A stretch of 64,000 bases of DNA from Moritella dasanensis ArB 0140 (lineage in GTDB: Bacteria > Pseudomonadota > Gammaproteobacteria > Enterobacterales > Moritellaceae), in contig NZ_AKXQ01000012.1 of the NCBI RefSeq assembly GCF_000276805.1, forward strand, positions 96,821-160,820. The letters run 5' to 3'. The translations under genes and the position numbers were made by a program. The notes beneath the pieces were generated by a model. That model saw nothing but the letters and a program-made list of their open reading frames with translations, did no database searches and was not told the origin of the DNA. Positions 30,153 through 42,259 of this stretch are shown in pieces; within the stretch, counting starts at the first letter, position 1, and each line of letters starts with the position of its first letter.

Positions 30153-30208
30153 AATGCCTACTGCGTGCTGGTTAACTTAATCAGCATAAACGCAGTAGGC
30201 ATTTTTTT
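30153..30208 (+). terminator. Terminator between ileS and lspA
   Basis: A 14-bp stem AATGCCTACTGCGT / ACGCAGTAGGCATT with a long loop and a run of seven T. It separates ileS from the lspA-fkpB-ispH genes. Confidence 0.9.
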
Positions 30209-30345
30209 ATGGATTAATGCTTAACCAATGTCATAAAATGATATGATTGTTAACAATCTATTTCAAAATGCTTTATTGCGAGTCATCACAATTTAGCTAT
30301 AGCACGATATTTATCGTCATCGCGTTGACGTATCAGAGGGTAATA

Positions 30346-30858
30346 ATGACCGTAGGCACAACGAAGAGAACGGGATTAATTTGGCTGTGGCTAGCCGTTC
30401 TTGCATTTATTATTGATTTGGGCACCAAGTCTTTTGTTGTCAGTCATTTCCAATTAGGTGAATCGGTAAATATATTACCTGTCTTCAATTTTACCTATGC
30501 ACGTAACTATGGTGCCGCTTTTAGTATGCTGGCAGACGCAGGCGGTTGGCAACGTTGGTTCTTTGGCGTTATTGCAGTCTCTGTTTCAGGTTTATTGATT
30601 TATTGGCTTAAGCAACAAGCAGCCAATAAATATTGGAGCAACATTGCTTATGCGCTTATTTTAGGTGGCGCGTTAGGTAATTTATATGACCGAATTATTC
30701 ATGGTTATGTAATTGATTTTTTACATGTGTATTGGGAAAAAAGTCATTTCCCAATCTTTAATTTAGCAGACACTTGGATCTGTATTGGCGCCGCGATGTT
30801 AATCTTGGAAGCCATTATGGAAAGTAAAAATGACAAGGAATCATCAAATGACAGTTAA
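30346..30858 (+). CDS. lspA: Signal peptidase II (prolipoprotein signal peptidase)
   Basis: LspA cleaves the signal peptide of diacylglyceryl-modified prolipoproteins after Lgt acts. The 170-aa protein has four transmembrane helices and the two catalytic Asp regions GNLYDRIIHGYVIDF and FNLADTWIC, plus RNYGAAFSML. The start chosen is the ATG at 30346 with AGAGGG upstream; the open frame before it has no homology. It overlaps fkpB by 11 bases. Confidence 0.96.
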   Translation: MTVGTTKRTGLIWLWLAVLAFIIDLGTKSFVVSHFQLGESVNILPVFNFTYARNYGAAFSMLADAGGWQRWFFGVIAVSVSGLLIYWLKQQAANKYWSNIAYALILGGALGNLYDRIIHGYVIDFLHVYWEKSHFPIFNLADTWICIGAAMLILEAIMESKNDKESSNDS

Positions 30859-31294
30859 CGTAGCAACAATTGGCGATGATAGCCAAGTACTGATGCATTT
30901 TACTATTACCTTAACAGATGGTTCTGTTGCTGATAGTACCGAACTACAGGGTAAGCCAGCCAAGTTAGTGATTGGCGATGGCAGCTTAACGCCTAACTTT
31001 GAGCGTTGCTTATTAGGGTTGACGGTTGGTGATAAGAATAAATTTGAACTGCAACCAGAAGATGCATTCGGAAAACCTAATCCAGATAATATTTACTACT
31101 TAGACCGCGCGAAGTTTACCGAAGTGAAAGCCGAAGTTGGCTTAATTGTTGGTTTTACGCAGCCAGATGGTGCTGAATTACCGGGTATGATCCGTGAAGT
31201 TGTCGGTGATTCTGTCACTGTTGACTTTAATCATCCGTTAGCGGGACAAGTCGTGACGTTTGAAGTTGAAATTTTAGAAATTAATGCAGAATAA
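30848..31294 (+). CDS. fkpB: FKBP-type peptidyl-prolyl isomerase (SlpA)
   Basis: A 148-aa FKBP-type isomerase with an inserted IF domain, assisting protein folding. It aligns with E. coli FkpB through VLMHFTITLTDGSVADST, GDGSLTPNFERCLLGL and VDFNHPLAGQ. The ATG at 30848 has AAGGA 8 bases upstream and is preferred over the in-frame ATG at 30830. Translationally coupled to lspA and followed by ispH at 9 bases. Confidence 0.95.
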   Translation: MTVNVATIGDDSQVLMHFTITLTDGSVADSTELQGKPAKLVIGDGSLTPNFERCLLGLTVGDKNKFELQPEDAFGKPNPDNIYYLDRAKFTEVKAEVGLIVGFTQPDGAELPGMIREVVGDSVTVDFNHPLAGQVVTFEVEILEINAE

Positions 31295-31303
31295 ATAAGG
31301 TTT

Positions 31304-32251
31304 ATGATGGAAATTTTACTCGCTAATCCTCGAGGCTTTTGTGCTGGTGTTGACCGTGCTATTAGCATTGTTGAACGCGCATTGGAGCTGTTTGAAACCC
31401 CTGTGTATGTACGTCACGAAGTCGTACATAACCGCTATGTGGTGGATGGCCTGAAAGAGAACGGTGCTGTTTTTGTCGAAGAACTTGATGAAGTGCCAGA
31501 TGGTCGCGTGGTTATTTTTAGTGCGCACGGTGTATCAAAAGCAGTGCAAGCAGAAGCGAAACGCCGTGACTTAAAAGTCTTCGATGCAACCTGCCCATTA
31601 GTAACAAAGGTACATATGGAAGTAACGCGTGCGAGTCGCCGTGGTATTGAATGTGTATTGATTGGTCATAAAGGTCACCCTGAAGTTGAAGGCACTATGG
31701 GTCAGTATGATAATGCTGACGGCGGCATGTACTTGGTTGAATCGATTACTGATGTTGCTGCGCTAGAAGTTAAAGATGTAACGAATCTAACTTACAGCTC
31801 GCAAACGACGTTATCGGTTGATGATTGTGCCGAAATCATTGATGCATTACGTGAGCGCTTCCCTGAGATCAATGGCCCACGTAAAGATGATATTTGTTAC
31901 GCAACGCAGAATCGTCAAGACGCAGTATCAAAACTAGCAAACATGGTTGATATTATGTTTGTGGTTGGTTCTAAAAATTCATCGAACTCAAATCGCTTAC
32001 GTGAAAAATCAGAGAATATCGGTGTACCGTCATATTTGATTGATAATGCAGGTGATATTGACCCTGCGTTATTAGAAGGTAAGCTGAAAGTCGGTGTGAC
32101 TGCGGGTGCATCTGCGCCTAAAGTACTTATCGATCAGGTGGTTGAAAAACTGCAGGCTTGTGGTGGTAAGTTAGTGACTGAAGTTGCAGGTCGCGCCGAG
32201 AATACCATCTTTGAAGTACCAGCTGAACTACGTATCAAACAAGTGATCTAA
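31304..32251 (+). CDS. ispH: 4-hydroxy-3-methylbut-2-enyl diphosphate reductase
   Basis: IspH makes IPP and DMAPP, the last step of the MEP isoprenoid pathway. The 315-aa iron-sulfur enzyme shows the three cluster Cys in [25 protein letters not shown] and [10 protein letters not shown], plus the catalytic Glu region [13 protein letters not shown]. Two adjacent ATGs (31304, 31307) are possible starts. Third gene of lspA-fkpB-ispH. Confidence 0.97.
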   Translation: MMEILLANPRGFCAGVDRAISIVERALELFETPVYVRHEVVHNRYVVDGLKENGAVFVEELDEVPDGRVVIFSAHGVSKAVQAEAKRRDLKVFDATCPLVTKVHMEVTRASRRGIECVLIGHKGHPEVEGTMGQYDNADGGMYLVESITDVAALEVKDVTNLTYSSQTTLSVDDCAEIIDALRERFPEINGPRKDDICYATQNRQDAVSKLANMVDIMFVVGSKNSSNSNRLREKSENIGVPSYLIDNAGDIDPALLEGKLKVGVTAGASAPKVLIDQVVEKLQACGGKLVTEVAGRAENTIFEVPAELRIKQVI

Positions 32252-32482
32252 CATCATGATTAATAAACTCGTTTAGTCTCTTGGCTAGACGAGCTTTACC
32301 TCCTAATACAACCCATCACCGCGTTCTAATACAGTCGAAAATCTGCTTTATGCATAATAATCTCTTGGTTTTTTATGATATTTAATAATCGCCCTGATTT
32401 AGCGTTAACCTTCACAGATTGAATACTCATTGCGTTTACATAAAGCAAACATCTGTGTAACATGTGATTGTGCGATTTATTT

Positions 32483-32513
32483 AAGTGAGTTAAATTTTAT
32501 TAAAGTGAGTTAA
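32483..32513 (+). repeat. Direct repeats before pilV
   Basis: AAGTGAGTTAA occurs at 32483-32493 and again at 32503-32513, exactly 20 bp apart, the second ending just before the pilV ATG. The spacing of about two helical turns would suit a regulator, but the second copy also overlaps the ribosome-binding position. Function unknown. Confidence 0.5.
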
Positions 32514-32515
32514 GT

Positions 32516-32971
32516 ATGCAATCTAGAAAGGAATCTGGATTCAGTCTCATTGAAGTGATGATCACATCACTGATACTTGCCGTTGGCCTACTTGGCATAG
32601 TGGCATTGCAAGGGATTGCGAAGAAATCATTAGCTGATACAGACAAGCAAATTCAAGCCTCTTTTCTGGCGCGTACCGCGTTGGAAGAATTACGCGCGGA
32701 TACCCGTTGGCTTACTGCCAACTCTAGCGATGCCCAAAATACCGCGATCACCGACATTCTCACTCATGCAGCAAGCTCTGCTTCAATCAGTAACATGGCA
32801 TTATGCCGTAATGTTGCAGGTACTGTGACCATTGCGGTTAGCTGGCAAATTCAAAATACAGCAAGCTCATCTGGAGCTGCTAATGGTGCTACCTGCGGCG
32901 TTCCAATCGATCCGACAGTCAGTAAACGCCGACAAGTGGTATTAACCAGTTTGATCTCGGAGGCGATATGA
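32516..32971 (+). CDS. pilV: Type IV pilus minor pilin PilV
   Basis: A 151-aa prepilin-like protein with the class III signal ESG|FSLIEVMITSLILAVGLLGIVALQ, including the conserved Glu at mature position 5, and LRADTRW typical of PilV. PilV takes part in the minor-pilin priming complex of the type IV pilus with PilW, PilX, PilE and PilY1. First gene of the cluster, 264 bases after ispH. No fimT/fimU gene precedes it. Confidence 0.88.
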   Translation: MQSRKESGFSLIEVMITSLILAVGLLGIVALQGIAKKSLADTDKQIQASFLARTALEELRADTRWLTANSSDAQNTAITDILTHAASSASISNMALCRNVAGTVTIAVSWQIQNTASSSGAANGATCGVPIDPTVSKRRQVVLTSLISEAI

Positions 32972-33966
32972 CAGTAAAACAAGCGGGCTTTAATTTAGTT
33001 GAACTGATGATCGCCCTCGTGGTGGGCATTGTTTTAATGACGTCGATCACGACGATGTTTGTGGATACTAAAGTATCGGCTAACCGTTCTTCGACTGTAT
33101 CTAGTTTACAGCAACAGGCGCAGTTAGCATTGCAGGTATTAGTCGAAGATGTACGCAGTATTGGCAGTTGGGCAGAGTTTTCGGGGGAACTTTTGACTGA
33201 TATTAAGACCCCTGACACACTGACGTTGACCCCTAGTAGCTGTTCATTGTTTATTGAGGCAACTAGCAGTGCAGTAGGCACATTTAGTTTACCTGAATGG
33301 GCAAATTGGGTTGAAATGGCGTCTGCAGGTACCTTTACCGAATCCGATTGTATCAATGACGGTGTTGATGCAGGCTACAGCATGGCTGCAAACAGTGATG
33401 TGCTGTCTTTAGCGCGAATACAGGGAAATACAATCACAGTCGCTGCAATGAAGACAACTGATTATTATGTAGCTGTATCACCGCAACAAACTCAATTATT
33501 TAAAGCGTCTGCGCCCAACGGGGCAACGAATATCGATAATGCTGAATTCTACCCTTATTTACACCATACTTATTTTGTTGAAACCCACGCTACAGACGGA
33601 CCGCGGTTAACGCGTTTTTTACGGCAGGGTGATGCCTTAATTAATGATCTAGTTGTGAACAATATTGAAGCGTTCCGCATCGATTTTGGTGTTGATACGA
33701 GTAGTCCTCGTGATGGCAGCGCTGATATTTATTATCGCAGTACTGATAATGATTTCACTGCTGATATGTGGGGTAAGAATCAATTGGTATCTGCACGGAT
33801 CTATGTTCTAGCCAGAGCAACCAATCCTGACCAAACATTCAATAATGATGCGAATCATAACCTCAGGTTCACTCCTTTTACTCCCACGGAGAATGATAAT
33901 TACAGGCGTTTTTTGCTTTCCACTACTGTGGTAATACGTAATAACATAATGGCGGTGACACGATGA
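32968..33966 (+). CDS. pilW: Type IV pilus minor pilin PilW
   Basis: A 332-aa prepilin-like protein (KQAG|FNLVELMIALVVGIVLMTSITTMF) with a long C-terminal domain, characteristic of PilW. It overlaps pilV by 4 bases (ATGA) and pilX by 4 bases, so the genes are translationally coupled. Likely inner-membrane until assembled at the pilus tip. Confidence 0.87.
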   Translation: MTVKQAGFNLVELMIALVVGIVLMTSITTMFVDTKVSANRSSTVSSLQQQAQLALQVLVEDVRSIGSWAEFSGELLTDIKTPDTLTLTPSSCSLFIEATSSAVGTFSLPEWANWVEMASAGTFTESDCINDGVDAGYSMAANSDVLSLARIQGNTITVAAMKTTDYYVAVSPQQTQLFKASAPNGATNIDNAEFYPYLHHTYFVETHATDGPRLTRFLRQGDALINDLVVNNIEAFRIDFGVDTSSPRDGSADIYYRSTDNDFTADMWGKNQLVSARIYVLARATNPDQTFNNDANHNLRFTPFTPTENDNYRRFLLSTTVVIRNNIMAVTR

Positions 33967-34403
33967 AAACACAGCAAGGTATTACCCTTTTTATTGTCAT
34001 TATTATTCTGGTCGTCGTGACGTCACTGGCTGCTGCAGTGATCACTGAAACACGATTAGGACAGAATGCAATTGGTTTAACGCAGGAACGATTAGCCAAT
34101 GAACAAGAAATACTTGGTGGTTTTACTGAAGTGATGGACAACCCTAATTTAATTAATGACATTATGATGTTAACAGAAACTGCTAGCTCAGCATTAAGCG
34201 TCACTAAATATCCAGACATAATAGTGGGACTTACTCAGCGTGGAGAGGGTTACTGTAAGCGAAGTGCTAAGGCGTCTAGTGTAAATTTAATTAGCTGCCG
34301 ATTTGTGAAAATGGATTTTTCACAAAATAATACTCGACGAGTTCAGGGCTTAGCTATGACCGCGGGTGTAGAACAACCATTTTTAGCTGCACAGAATAAA
34401 TAA
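33963..34403 (+). CDS. pilX: Type IV pilus assembly protein PilX
   Basis: A 146-aa protein with an N-terminal helix QQG|ITLFIVIIILVVVTSLAAAVITETR. The usual Glu at mature position 5 is replaced by a hydrophobic residue, as in PilX-type non-canonical minor pilins. Its place between pilW and pilY1 supports the name. Divergent sequence keeps confidence moderate. Confidence 0.78.
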   Translation: MKTQQGITLFIVIIILVVVTSLAAAVITETRLGQNAIGLTQERLANEQEILGGFTEVMDNPNLINDIMMLTETASSALSVTKYPDIIVGLTQRGEGYCKRSAKASSVNLISCRFVKMDFSQNNTRRVQGLAMTAGVEQPFLAAQNK

Positions 34404-34413
34404 GGACAGAGTG

Positions 34414-37400
34414 ATGAAAAGGATTTTCAAAACTGCCAGTATTATATTACCGGTTATATTTGGCTGCAGCGTCTTTGCAGATGAAAGCGAGATCTATGAA
34501 GCAAGCATTGATAATAAGCCTCAGGTTCTTATTATTCTCGATACTTCGCGGCATATGAATAATAACACTACATTTCCTGTTCCAGAGCGTTATGACCCCA
34601 ATATTGACTACTCTGATCCAGCATCGAATAACGTAGAGAAATTTTTTGAAGATCGCTTTACTCGGCAAAATTTTTATTGGCGTAATTACGAGCAGATTAA
34701 AGATCTTGCAACTTTTAAAATATTAGCTGATATAGCCTCCAAAGATAATATCAGCCCTGCTGATAGTGTGTTATATGAAAATTTTGTTACGACGATACCA
34801 ACCGTTGATGATGAAAAAAAACGTACGTATAAATATATGAATTGCTCATCAGCAGTTTTTGATATGAGCGGAGAGCTAGGTGCTTATTCTGATCATGTTC
34901 GTCAATGGAAAGGTATTGGTTTTTTTGGCCTCGGGGCCAAGTATTGGTCTGAAACTATCGGTCCAAAGCATGAGATTAATTCGCCAAAGATCGACTGTAA
35001 GACGGATATGGATTTAAATAACCCTAATAATCCGGGAGCCGAAGGTGCTGCATTCTTTGCTATCGAAGATGAAGACACAGGGCAGAAAGACTCTACATTC
35101 TATCAAGGTTACCCTCAAAATGGTGTAAACATACCATACGGTTATCAAAATGGATCAAATCCAGCAAAAGACCTTTCTTTTTTAGGCGGCGGTAATGCTG
35201 ATCAAGCTTATTTGTATTCCGATAACTTAGTTGATTGGGCGGCATTGAAAGAAGCGGGTACGAAAGAAATCGAGCTATCTTATCTTAATGTGGCAAAAAA
35301 AGTTGTTTTGGATGTAATGCTTGAAACGCCGGAAGTGAAAAGTGGATTGGAGGTTTTTAACGCAAATAATACCGTATTTGAAAATTTAGACTTAGCGAAC
35401 AATCACGGTGGCCGTATTATTTCAGGAATTAAGTCTTATGACATTTTAGATTATAAAGCTAATCAGCCGGGATATAGAAATAACGTCAGTTTAATCAGAA
35501 ATAAAGTTGCTGGTATTACTACATCTGTCGATGCTCGTTCAGCTTTATGTGAAAGCTTATATGAAGGTTATCGATATTTATATGGTCAAGATGTTTGGTT
35601 TGGAGATGATGAAAAACTACTTCCTTATCCTAAACGTGACAAATCAATAGAGACAGCGAGTAAAAAGTATATTACCCCGTTAGATTGGACGAAAACTTGT
35701 CAAACAGAAGCTTATATTATTATCATTTCAGCTGGTTATAAGAATAACCAGAATGATTCAGATCGATTTATTACCTGCCAAAATCGCGATGATAAAGCAA
35801 ATTCAGAGATAGATACTTTATCATCTGAATTATTAATAGCTCAACCTGAGCTAAAGTTACTTGCTGATTCCGACTCCCGATCATTATCTGATACCGCACA
35901 TGCTGCACGGACGGTTACAACTACCATGAAATCAACATTTGGTTTTTTATCTGACTGTGATATTGACAATAAGTTACCGCAATTGACCCATTATCTTTAT
36001 AACAATGATATGAATGGTGATGGTAGTGACGGTAATCAGCACATTGCTACATATACTGTTGGCGTTAATGTTGAGAATGGCAGTAAAGCCTTGTTAGAAA
36101 AAACGGCCACATCGGGTGGCGGTGAGTTTTTCAATGCAGAAACAGCGACACAGTTAAGAGAAAAATTGAAACTTGTGTTGGGCGACATTGTTGCTAGGCA
36201 AAAGTCTACGACTGCGACTGTGACCACCTCAATAAATGCAAATAATTCAACACAAAGTGATAAGGCTGTTTATTTTACAATGTTTGAGCCAGCTCAAAGT
36301 AGTAAATGGAATGGAAACTTAAAAAAATTGGTGATTGAAAATGGTGTACTGAGTGCGTGGGATATGCAAGCAAGTTTAGCTACAAGCACTAATTTGACAC
36401 CTGCACTCTCATCTGAAAACGGTGCCTTTTTCGCAGATGGACTGTATTCAGGATGGAGTAATTCACCCGGACTTGATTCAGTGGAGGTTGGTGGCGTCGT
36501 CGAAGCATTCAATAGCCGAGATGTGTCTATACCACGAAAAGTATACGTAAATAAGGGTAATGACAGTATTTTATGCGAGATCACTCTGGATAATTTGAAA
36601 GTTGTATTGGGTGTAAAAACGGGTGCGTGTATCAATTCAGATAGTGCTTCTCCACCGTCTACATCACCTGATTCTGAAGATGTTATCGAAGCTCAAAACA
36701 TCGCTTTAGCAGCGCAGTTAGATGTTGATGTTGAAGCTTTATCTGCAACAGTGAAGTGGCTTAATGGTTTGAATGATACAGGGACTGCATTCAGGGATGA
36801 TATTTTCGGTGATCCTATGCATTCAGCTCCCCTGGTTGTTAAATATGATGATGTTTCGCGAATCTTCATTGGAACCAACGCTGGATTTTTTCATGCGTTT
36901 AAAGATAATGGTAATACTGTTGAAGAAGAGTGGGCTTTTATTCCCGCAGACTTACTTAAGAGCGCAATCTCACTACGTTATGATTCGACAATAGCAGATC
37001 GGGTTTACGGTGTAGATAGCACTGCTGTTGATGCGGAATATGGTGATTCAAAACATATCATTACCTTTGGTCTTAGGAGGGGCGGCAGTGCTTATTATTC
37101 TTTTAATGTTGATAAGGGGCTTATATCTGGTTCGACAGAGAAGCCCACGCTGCATTGGATTATGAAGAATACCGGCACGGGAAATTTTTCAAGTCTAGGT
37201 CAAACATGGTCAATACCAATAGTCACCAAAGTCTATAGAGGATTTGAGAATGAATTGAATTCAAATCCGGTGTTGGTTTTTGGGGGAGGATATGATGTTG
37301 GCAAAGACAATTGTGGCATAAATGGTAGTTCAGAATGCGATGATACCCTTGGCCGTAGTGTTTATGTTATTGATATTAAAGATAAGTCAGTTATCAGTTC

Positions 37401-38364
37401 ATTTGTTTTCACTGGAGAGTGTGATGAAGCCAAGTGGGATTGTATTACTGATAGTATCGCGGGTAAATTATCTGTGCTTGATAGTGATGGCAATGGATAT
37501 TCAGACCGTATTTATGCTGCCGATACTGGTGGTAATATTTATCGTATCGACACACCCAATACTTATTCAGATAATGATCAGACAACAGTCGATACTGAAG
37601 GATGGTCATTAAGGTTAATTGCTCAACTGGGAAGTAAAAAGATTGGAACTTCTGATCGCCGTTTCTTCACTGAACCGTCTATTGTTAGAGCTGTAAATCA
37701 AAATAGACGAGCTTACGATGGACTGCTGATAGGCAGTGGAGATATTACCCATCCTAATTCGAATAAAGTCACAGAAGATTATATGTTCAATATTAAGGAT
37801 CTTGATTTAACGCCTGTAGTTTGGGTAGCAAGTGATGAGGTCGACTCGTCAACTTATTCTGTTGCTGCTAAAGCGCGTAAACAGCCTATCCAATTTAATG
37901 ATCTGACTCTTATTGATGATTCTAAAATCACAGTTACAACTGATTCAAATGATAATGGTTGGGTTTATACACTATCGAAAGATAAAGGTCAGAAAATTTT
38001 AGGGAATGCAGTCGTTATCGATGGGGTTGTTAATTTTAACAGTTATAGTCCATTTAGTAGTACGGTAGTTGTTAATAATGGGTCGGAGTGTTTACTCGCG
38101 CAAACGGGAAATAGTCATTTTTATCAAGTGAATTTAAATACAGGTAAACTTAAAACGTATAAAAAATTAGAAAACGTTATCGCTAAAGAACTTTCTATTC
38201 ATTCCGAAATAAATAATTACAATGACCCAATATTACGTTTATTAGGTGCTGGTAAAGGTGATGATTCTGCAAGCGAAGGCGGGGCTCCAACTGGCACTAT
38301 CGATACAGAAGTAACGCTGAGTCCACGTCCTATCTACCGTTACTTCAATGAGGCGGTACAATAA
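34414..38364 (+). CDS. pilY1: Type IV pilus tip adhesin/assembly protein PilY1
   Basis: A 1316-aa exported protein: signal peptide (about 1-23, [11 protein letters not shown]), an N-terminal VWA-like region with [10 protein letters not shown] (about 37-46; DxS present but second Ser of the MIDAS missing), a second acidic motif [10 protein letters not shown], and a C-terminal beta-propeller of the PilC/PilY1 family with a calcium loop DSDGNGYSD at about 1023-1031. PilY1 caps the pilus and contributes to adhesion and surface sensing. ATG at 34414 (AAGGA 7 bases upstream) is preferred over GTG at 34411. The gene looks more AT-rich than its neighbours. Confidence 0.88.
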   Translation: MKRIFKTASIILPVIFGCSVFADESEIYEASIDNKPQVLIILDTSRHMNNNTTFPVPERYDPNIDYSDPASNNVEKFFEDRFTRQNFYWRNYEQIKDLATFKILADIASKDNISPADSVLYENFVTTIPTVDDEKKRTYKYMNCSSAVFDMSGELGAYSDHVRQWKGIGFFGLGAKYWSETIGPKHEINSPKIDCKTDMDLNNPNNPGAEGAAFFAIEDEDTGQKDSTFYQGYPQNGVNIPYGYQNGSNPAKDLSFLGGGNADQAYLYSDNLVDWAALKEAGTKEIELSYLNVAKKVVLDVMLETPEVKSGLEVFNANNTVFENLDLANNHGGRIISGIKSYDILDYKANQPGYRNNVSLIRNKVAGITTSVDARSALCESLYEGYRYLYGQDVWFGDDEKLLPYPKRDKSIETASKKYITPLDWTKTCQTEAYIIIISAGYKNNQNDSDRFITCQNRDDKANSEIDTLSSELLIAQPELKLLADSDSRSLSDTAHAARTVTTTMKSTFGFLSDCDIDNKLPQLTHYLYNNDMNGDGSDGNQHIATYTVGVNVENGSKALLEKTATSGGGEFFNAETATQLREKLKLVLGDIVARQKSTTATVTTSINANNSTQSDKAVYFTMFEPAQSSKWNGNLKKLVIENGVLSAWDMQASLATSTNLTPALSSENGAFFADGLYSGWSNSPGLDSVEVGGVVEAFNSRDVSIPRKVYVNKGNDSILCEITLDNLKVVLGVKTGACINSDSASPPSTSPDSEDVIEAQNIALAAQLDVDVEALSATVKWLNGLNDTGTAFRDDIFGDPMHSAPLVVKYDDVSRIFIGTNAGFFHAFKDNGNTVEEEWAFIPADLLKSAISLRYDSTIADRVYGVDSTAVDAEYGDSKHIITFGLRRGGSAYYSFNVDKGLISGSTEKPTLHWIMKNTGTGNFSSLGQTWSIPIVTKVYRGFENELNSNPVLVFGGGYDVGKDNCGINGSSECDDTLGRSVYVIDIKDKSVISSFVFTGECDEAKWDCITDSIAGKLSVLDSDGNGYSDRIYAADTGGNIYRIDTPNTYSDNDQTTVDTEGWSLRLIAQLGSKKIGTSDRRFFTEPSIVRAVNQNRRAYDGLLIGSGDITHPNSNKVTEDYMFNIKDLDLTPVVWVASDEVDSSTYSVAAKARKQPIQFNDLTLIDDSKITVTTDSNDNGWVYTLSKDKGQKILGNAVVIDGVVNFNSYSPFSSTVVVNNGSECLLAQTGNSHFYQVNLNTGKLKTYKKLENVIAKELSIHSEINNYNDPILRLLGAGKGDDSASEGGAPTGTIDTEVTLSPRPIYRYFNEAVQ

Positions 38365-38795
38365 TGACAGCTAAACAAACCGGTTTTACCTTGGTTGAAC
38401 TGATGATAGTGGTGGCGATCGTTGGTATTCTTGCGGGCATTGGTTATCCGTCTTACAGTGCTTATATTATCGATAATAACCGTAATGATGCAAAAACAGC
38501 CTTATATAAAGCGCAGTTATTACAAGAACAGTATTATTTAGATAATGGTCAATATGCGACGTCATTAGCCAGTGGCGCGACGGATACATTATCAGGTTGG
38601 AGTGATAGCAGTGACTATTATACCTTTGCATTAGATCCGAGTAGCAGTACCAGTAGTTACACACTCATTGCGACTGTTGCAGCATCAAGCTCACAAGCTA
38701 CAGATTCAGATTGTGCTTCATTCACGATTGATCACTTTGGTGTGACTAGCTCGTTGGATAGCACAAATACAGTGACAACTGATTGTTGGAGATAG
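38364..38795 (+). CDS. pilE: Type IV pilin-like minor pilin PilE
   Basis: A 143-aa prepilin ([28 protein letters not shown]) with Glu5 and a C-terminal Cys pair (SDCASF ... TTDCW) forming a D-loop, as in PilE/ComF-type minor pilins. The ATG overlaps the pilY1 stop by one base. Last gene of the cluster pilV-W-X-Y1-E. It could in principle be a major pilin, but the context argues for a minor one. Confidence 0.88.
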   Translation: MTAKQTGFTLVELMIVVAIVGILAGIGYPSYSAYIIDNNRNDAKTALYKAQLLQEQYYLDNGQYATSLASGATDTLSGWSDSSDYYTFALDPSSSTSSYTLIATVAASSSQATDSDCASFTIDHFGVTSSLDSTNTVTTDCWR

Positions 38796-38905
38796 CAAGT
38801 TTAGTGATTTCATCGATTTAATTGCTTGTCTGATTGGCAATTTGGATTTGCTTCGGTATGCTAGAACTATATTTAGGTATGTAAATAGTTATATTTAAGG
38901 GCTAA

Positions 38906-39256
<351 letters not shown>

Positions 39257-39300
39257 TCACTATCAGCGAGCTTAATCGCTGATATAGTCACTGTTTCTAC

Positions 39301-39336
39301 AAGACACCGAGCATTTATGCTCGGTGTCTTTTTTTT
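39301..39336 (+). terminator. Terminator of glnB
   Basis: Perfect 14-bp stem AAGACACCGAGCAT / ATGCTCGGTGTCTT followed by T run. Confidence 0.94.
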
Positions 39337-39504
39337 AACTGTTCGCCTTGTATTATCGCGTTGTAACCGTACATAAATAGTGCTTCAAGGACTGTGCTGA
39401 ATTAGCATTTTGACGCAGTTTGGGTATAATCACTTCATTAACAGATCCGTTTATATTATTTAATCTAAACAATCGCTCATAATTCAAGCACCCAGGACGA
39501 TTAC

Positions 39505-42126
39505 ATGACAATGTCTACAGCTGAGATCCGCAACGCGTTTCTTGATTATTTTGCCGAAAAAGGGCACAACAAAGGCACAAGTAGTTCACTTGTTCCTGCT
39601 AATGATCCAACTTTGTTATTTACAAATGCGGGCATGAACCAATTTAAAGACGTATTCCTCGGTGCAGAACAACGTTCATATACGCGTGCGACAACGTCGC
39701 AACGCTGTGTACGTGCTGGTGGCAAACACAATGATTTAGATAACGTAGGTTACACTGCGCGTCACCATACATTCTTTGAAATGTTAGGTAACTTCAGCTT
39801 TGGTGATTACTTTAAAGAAGATGCGATCTTATTTGCATGGGAATTCCTAACTGACGTTCTGAAAATACCAAAAGAAAAGCTGCTTGTTACTGTTTATGAA
39901 AGTGATAACGAAGCATTTTCATTCTGGGCCAATAAAATCGGCGTGCCAGAAGACAAAATTATTCGCATCGGCGATAAATCACCTGAGAAAAAATTTGAAT
40001 CAGATAACTTCTGGTCAATGGGTGATACCGGTCCATGTGGTCCATGTTCTGAAATATTCTATGATCACGGCGAAGATATTTGGGGTGGTGTTCCGGGTTC
40101 TGCAGAAGAAGACGGTGACCGTTTCATCGAGATCTGGAACTTAGTATTCATGCAGTTTAACCGTCAAGCAGACGGCACGATGGAAGCGTTGCCAAAACCT
40201 TCTGTTGATACGGGGATGGGTCTTGAGCGTATCTCTGCGATTATGCAAAACGTACACTCAAACTACGAAATCGATATCTTCCAAAGCTTAATCAAGCATG
40301 TTGCAGAACTTATCGGTACGACAGATTTAGAAAACAAATCACTACGTGTTATTGCCGATCACATTCGCGCATGTAGCTTCCTGATCTCTGACGGTGTAAT
40401 GCCATCAAATGAAGGACGTGGTTATGTACTACGTCGTATTATCCGTCGTGCTGTACGTCACGGTAATAAGCTTGGCGCTAAAGGCCCATTCTTCAACAAA
40501 CTTGTTGCTAAGATGGTTGAACTTATGGGCGATATCTCTGAAGATTTAGTAAAACAACAAGCAATTGTTGAAAAAATATTACTGATCGAAGAAGAGCAGT
40601 TTGGTAAAACACTTGAACGTGGTCTGAACATTCTAGACAACGAATTGTCACAACTAGCAGGGACTGTTGTTCCTGGTGATGTGGTATTTAAACTGTATGA
40701 CACTTACGGTTTCCCATCAGATTTAACCGCTGATATCGCCCGTGAACGTGAGTTAACGATTGATGAAGATGGCTTTAAAGTAGCAATGGAAGCGCAACGT
40801 AATCGTGCTCGTCAAGGTTCAAACTTTGGTACTGATTACAATGATATGCTAAAAGTTGATGCGAATACTGAGTTCCTCGGTTATCAAACGCTGACATCTG
40901 ATGCGCAAATTGTTGCTTTAATCAGAGACAACGCTGAAGTTGAAATCTTAAATGATGGCCAACAAGGCGCGGTTGTTTTAAACAAAACACCATTCTACGC
41001 AGAAGCGGGTGGCCAATCTGGTGACCAAGGTGTGATCAAAATTGGTGATGCGGTATTTACTGTTACTGATACCAAGAAAGCGGGCAACGCAGTTGTTCAC
41101 TTCGGGTCTGTATCTGGTGTTATCGAAGTAAATAACCAAGTTATCGCCGATGTTGATGTTAGCCGCCGCAAAGCGATTGGTCTTAACCACTCCGTTACTC
41201 ATTTAGCACACGCCGCATTACGTAAAGTTGTTGGTGAAAATGTACAACAGAAGGGTTCATTAGTATTACCTGAACGTTTACGTTTCGATTTCTCACACTT
41301 TGAAGGTGTAACTCCAGCGCAACTGCTTGAAGTTGAACGTCTGGTTAATGCGCAAATTCGTGCAAACCACGAAGTTGTCACTGAAGTGATGGACATTGAT
41401 GCTGCGCGCGAAGCTGGTGCAATGGCATTATTCGGTGAGAAGTACGATGACGAAGTGCGCGTAGTACGTATGGGTGACTTCTCAATCGAACTGTGTGGTG
41501 GTACACATGTTAAACGTACCGGTGACATTGGTTTCTTCAAGATCTTGTCTGAGAGCGGTATTGCTGCAGGCGTACGTCGTGTAGAAGCGGTAACCGGTGA
41601 TTCTGCATTAGCATATGTGCATGATCTTGTCGCTAAAATGCAAGAAACAGCAGGTTTAGTGAAAGCGGATCAAAATACATTGGCAGCGAAAGTTGGCCAA
41701 GTATTAGAGCGTAACCGTAGCCTAGAAAAAGAAGTTGAAAAGTTAAACGTACAAGTAGCGAGTGCAGCAAATGCTAACTTGATCGACCAGGTACAAGTGA
41801 TTAATGGTGTTAAAGTACTTGTTGCTAACCTAAAAGGTGCAGATCCTAAGTCACTACGTAGCTCGATGGATGAACTGAAGAACAAACTGCAAAGCGGTAT
41901 TATTGTTCTGGGTATTCCAGGTGAAGGCAAAGTTAACTTAATTACTGGTGTGACTAAAGATTTAATCGGTAAAGTGAAAGCGGGTGAGCTAGTAAGCTTC
42001 CTTGCTGTTCAGGTTGGCGGTAAAGGCGGTGGTCGTCCAGATATGGCACAAGCGGGTGGTTCAAACCCTGAAGCGCTTGCAGCGGCTCTTGAGTCTGTGA
42101 CGCCTTGGTTAACTGAAAAGCTATAA
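39505..42126 (+). CDS. alaS: Alanyl-tRNA synthetase
   Basis: Charges tRNA-Ala and hydrolyses mischarged Ser/Gly-tRNA-Ala. The 873-aa class II enzyme has [17 protein letters not shown] in the catalytic domain, the editing-domain metal ligands [11 protein letters not shown] and [13 protein letters not shown], and a C-terminal C-Ala domain. E. coli AlaS is 876 aa. Two close ATGs (39505, 39511) are possible starts. Followed by lysC, as in Vibrio. Confidence 0.97.
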   Translation: MTMSTAEIRNAFLDYFAEKGHNKGTSSSLVPANDPTLLFTNAGMNQFKDVFLGAEQRSYTRATTSQRCVRAGGKHNDLDNVGYTARHHTFFEMLGNFSFGDYFKEDAILFAWEFLTDVLKIPKEKLLVTVYESDNEAFSFWANKIGVPEDKIIRIGDKSPEKKFESDNFWSMGDTGPCGPCSEIFYDHGEDIWGGVPGSAEEDGDRFIEIWNLVFMQFNRQADGTMEALPKPSVDTGMGLERISAIMQNVHSNYEIDIFQSLIKHVAELIGTTDLENKSLRVIADHIRACSFLISDGVMPSNEGRGYVLRRIIRRAVRHGNKLGAKGPFFNKLVAKMVELMGDISEDLVKQQAIVEKILLIEEEQFGKTLERGLNILDNELSQLAGTVVPGDVVFKLYDTYGFPSDLTADIARERELTIDEDGFKVAMEAQRNRARQGSNFGTDYNDMLKVDANTEFLGYQTLTSDAQIVALIRDNAEVEILNDGQQGAVVLNKTPFYAEAGGQSGDQGVIKIGDAVFTVTDTKKAGNAVVHFGSVSGVIEVNNQVIADVDVSRRKAIGLNHSVTHLAHAALRKVVGENVQQKGSLVLPERLRFDFSHFEGVTPAQLLEVERLVNAQIRANHEVVTEVMDIDAAREAGAMALFGEKYDDEVRVVRMGDFSIELCGGTHVKRTGDIGFFKILSESGIAAGVRRVEAVTGDSALAYVHDLVAKMQETAGLVKADQNTLAAKVGQVLERNRSLEKEVEKLNVQVASAANANLIDQVQVINGVKVLVANLKGADPKSLRSSMDELKNKLQSGIIVLGIPGEGKVNLITGVTKDLIGKVKAGELVSFLAVQVGGKGGGRPDMAQAGGSNPEALAAALESVTPWLTEKL

Positions 42127-42237
42127 TTCAGTACGATTAATGAGTACGATTAATTAGTAATAGTTAGTTAACAATGATTAGCGAGTCGTTAGTTATTCAT
42201 GGTTGTTAGCTAAGTTCAAATAAACAGTGTAATGGCA

Positions 42238-42259
42238 ACGAGTAGGGAGTCCTGCTCGT
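42238..42259 (+). promoter_or_regulatory. Hairpin in the lysC leader
   Basis: Stem ACGAGTAGG / CCTGCTCGT with loop GAGT (one G-T pair), extended by CAACG/CGTTG, in the 184-bp alaS-lysC gap. No T run follows, so it is not a terminator; the gap is too short and unlike the lysine riboswitch. A direct repeat GTACGATTAAT occurs twice near 42131-42153. Confidence 0.4.
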
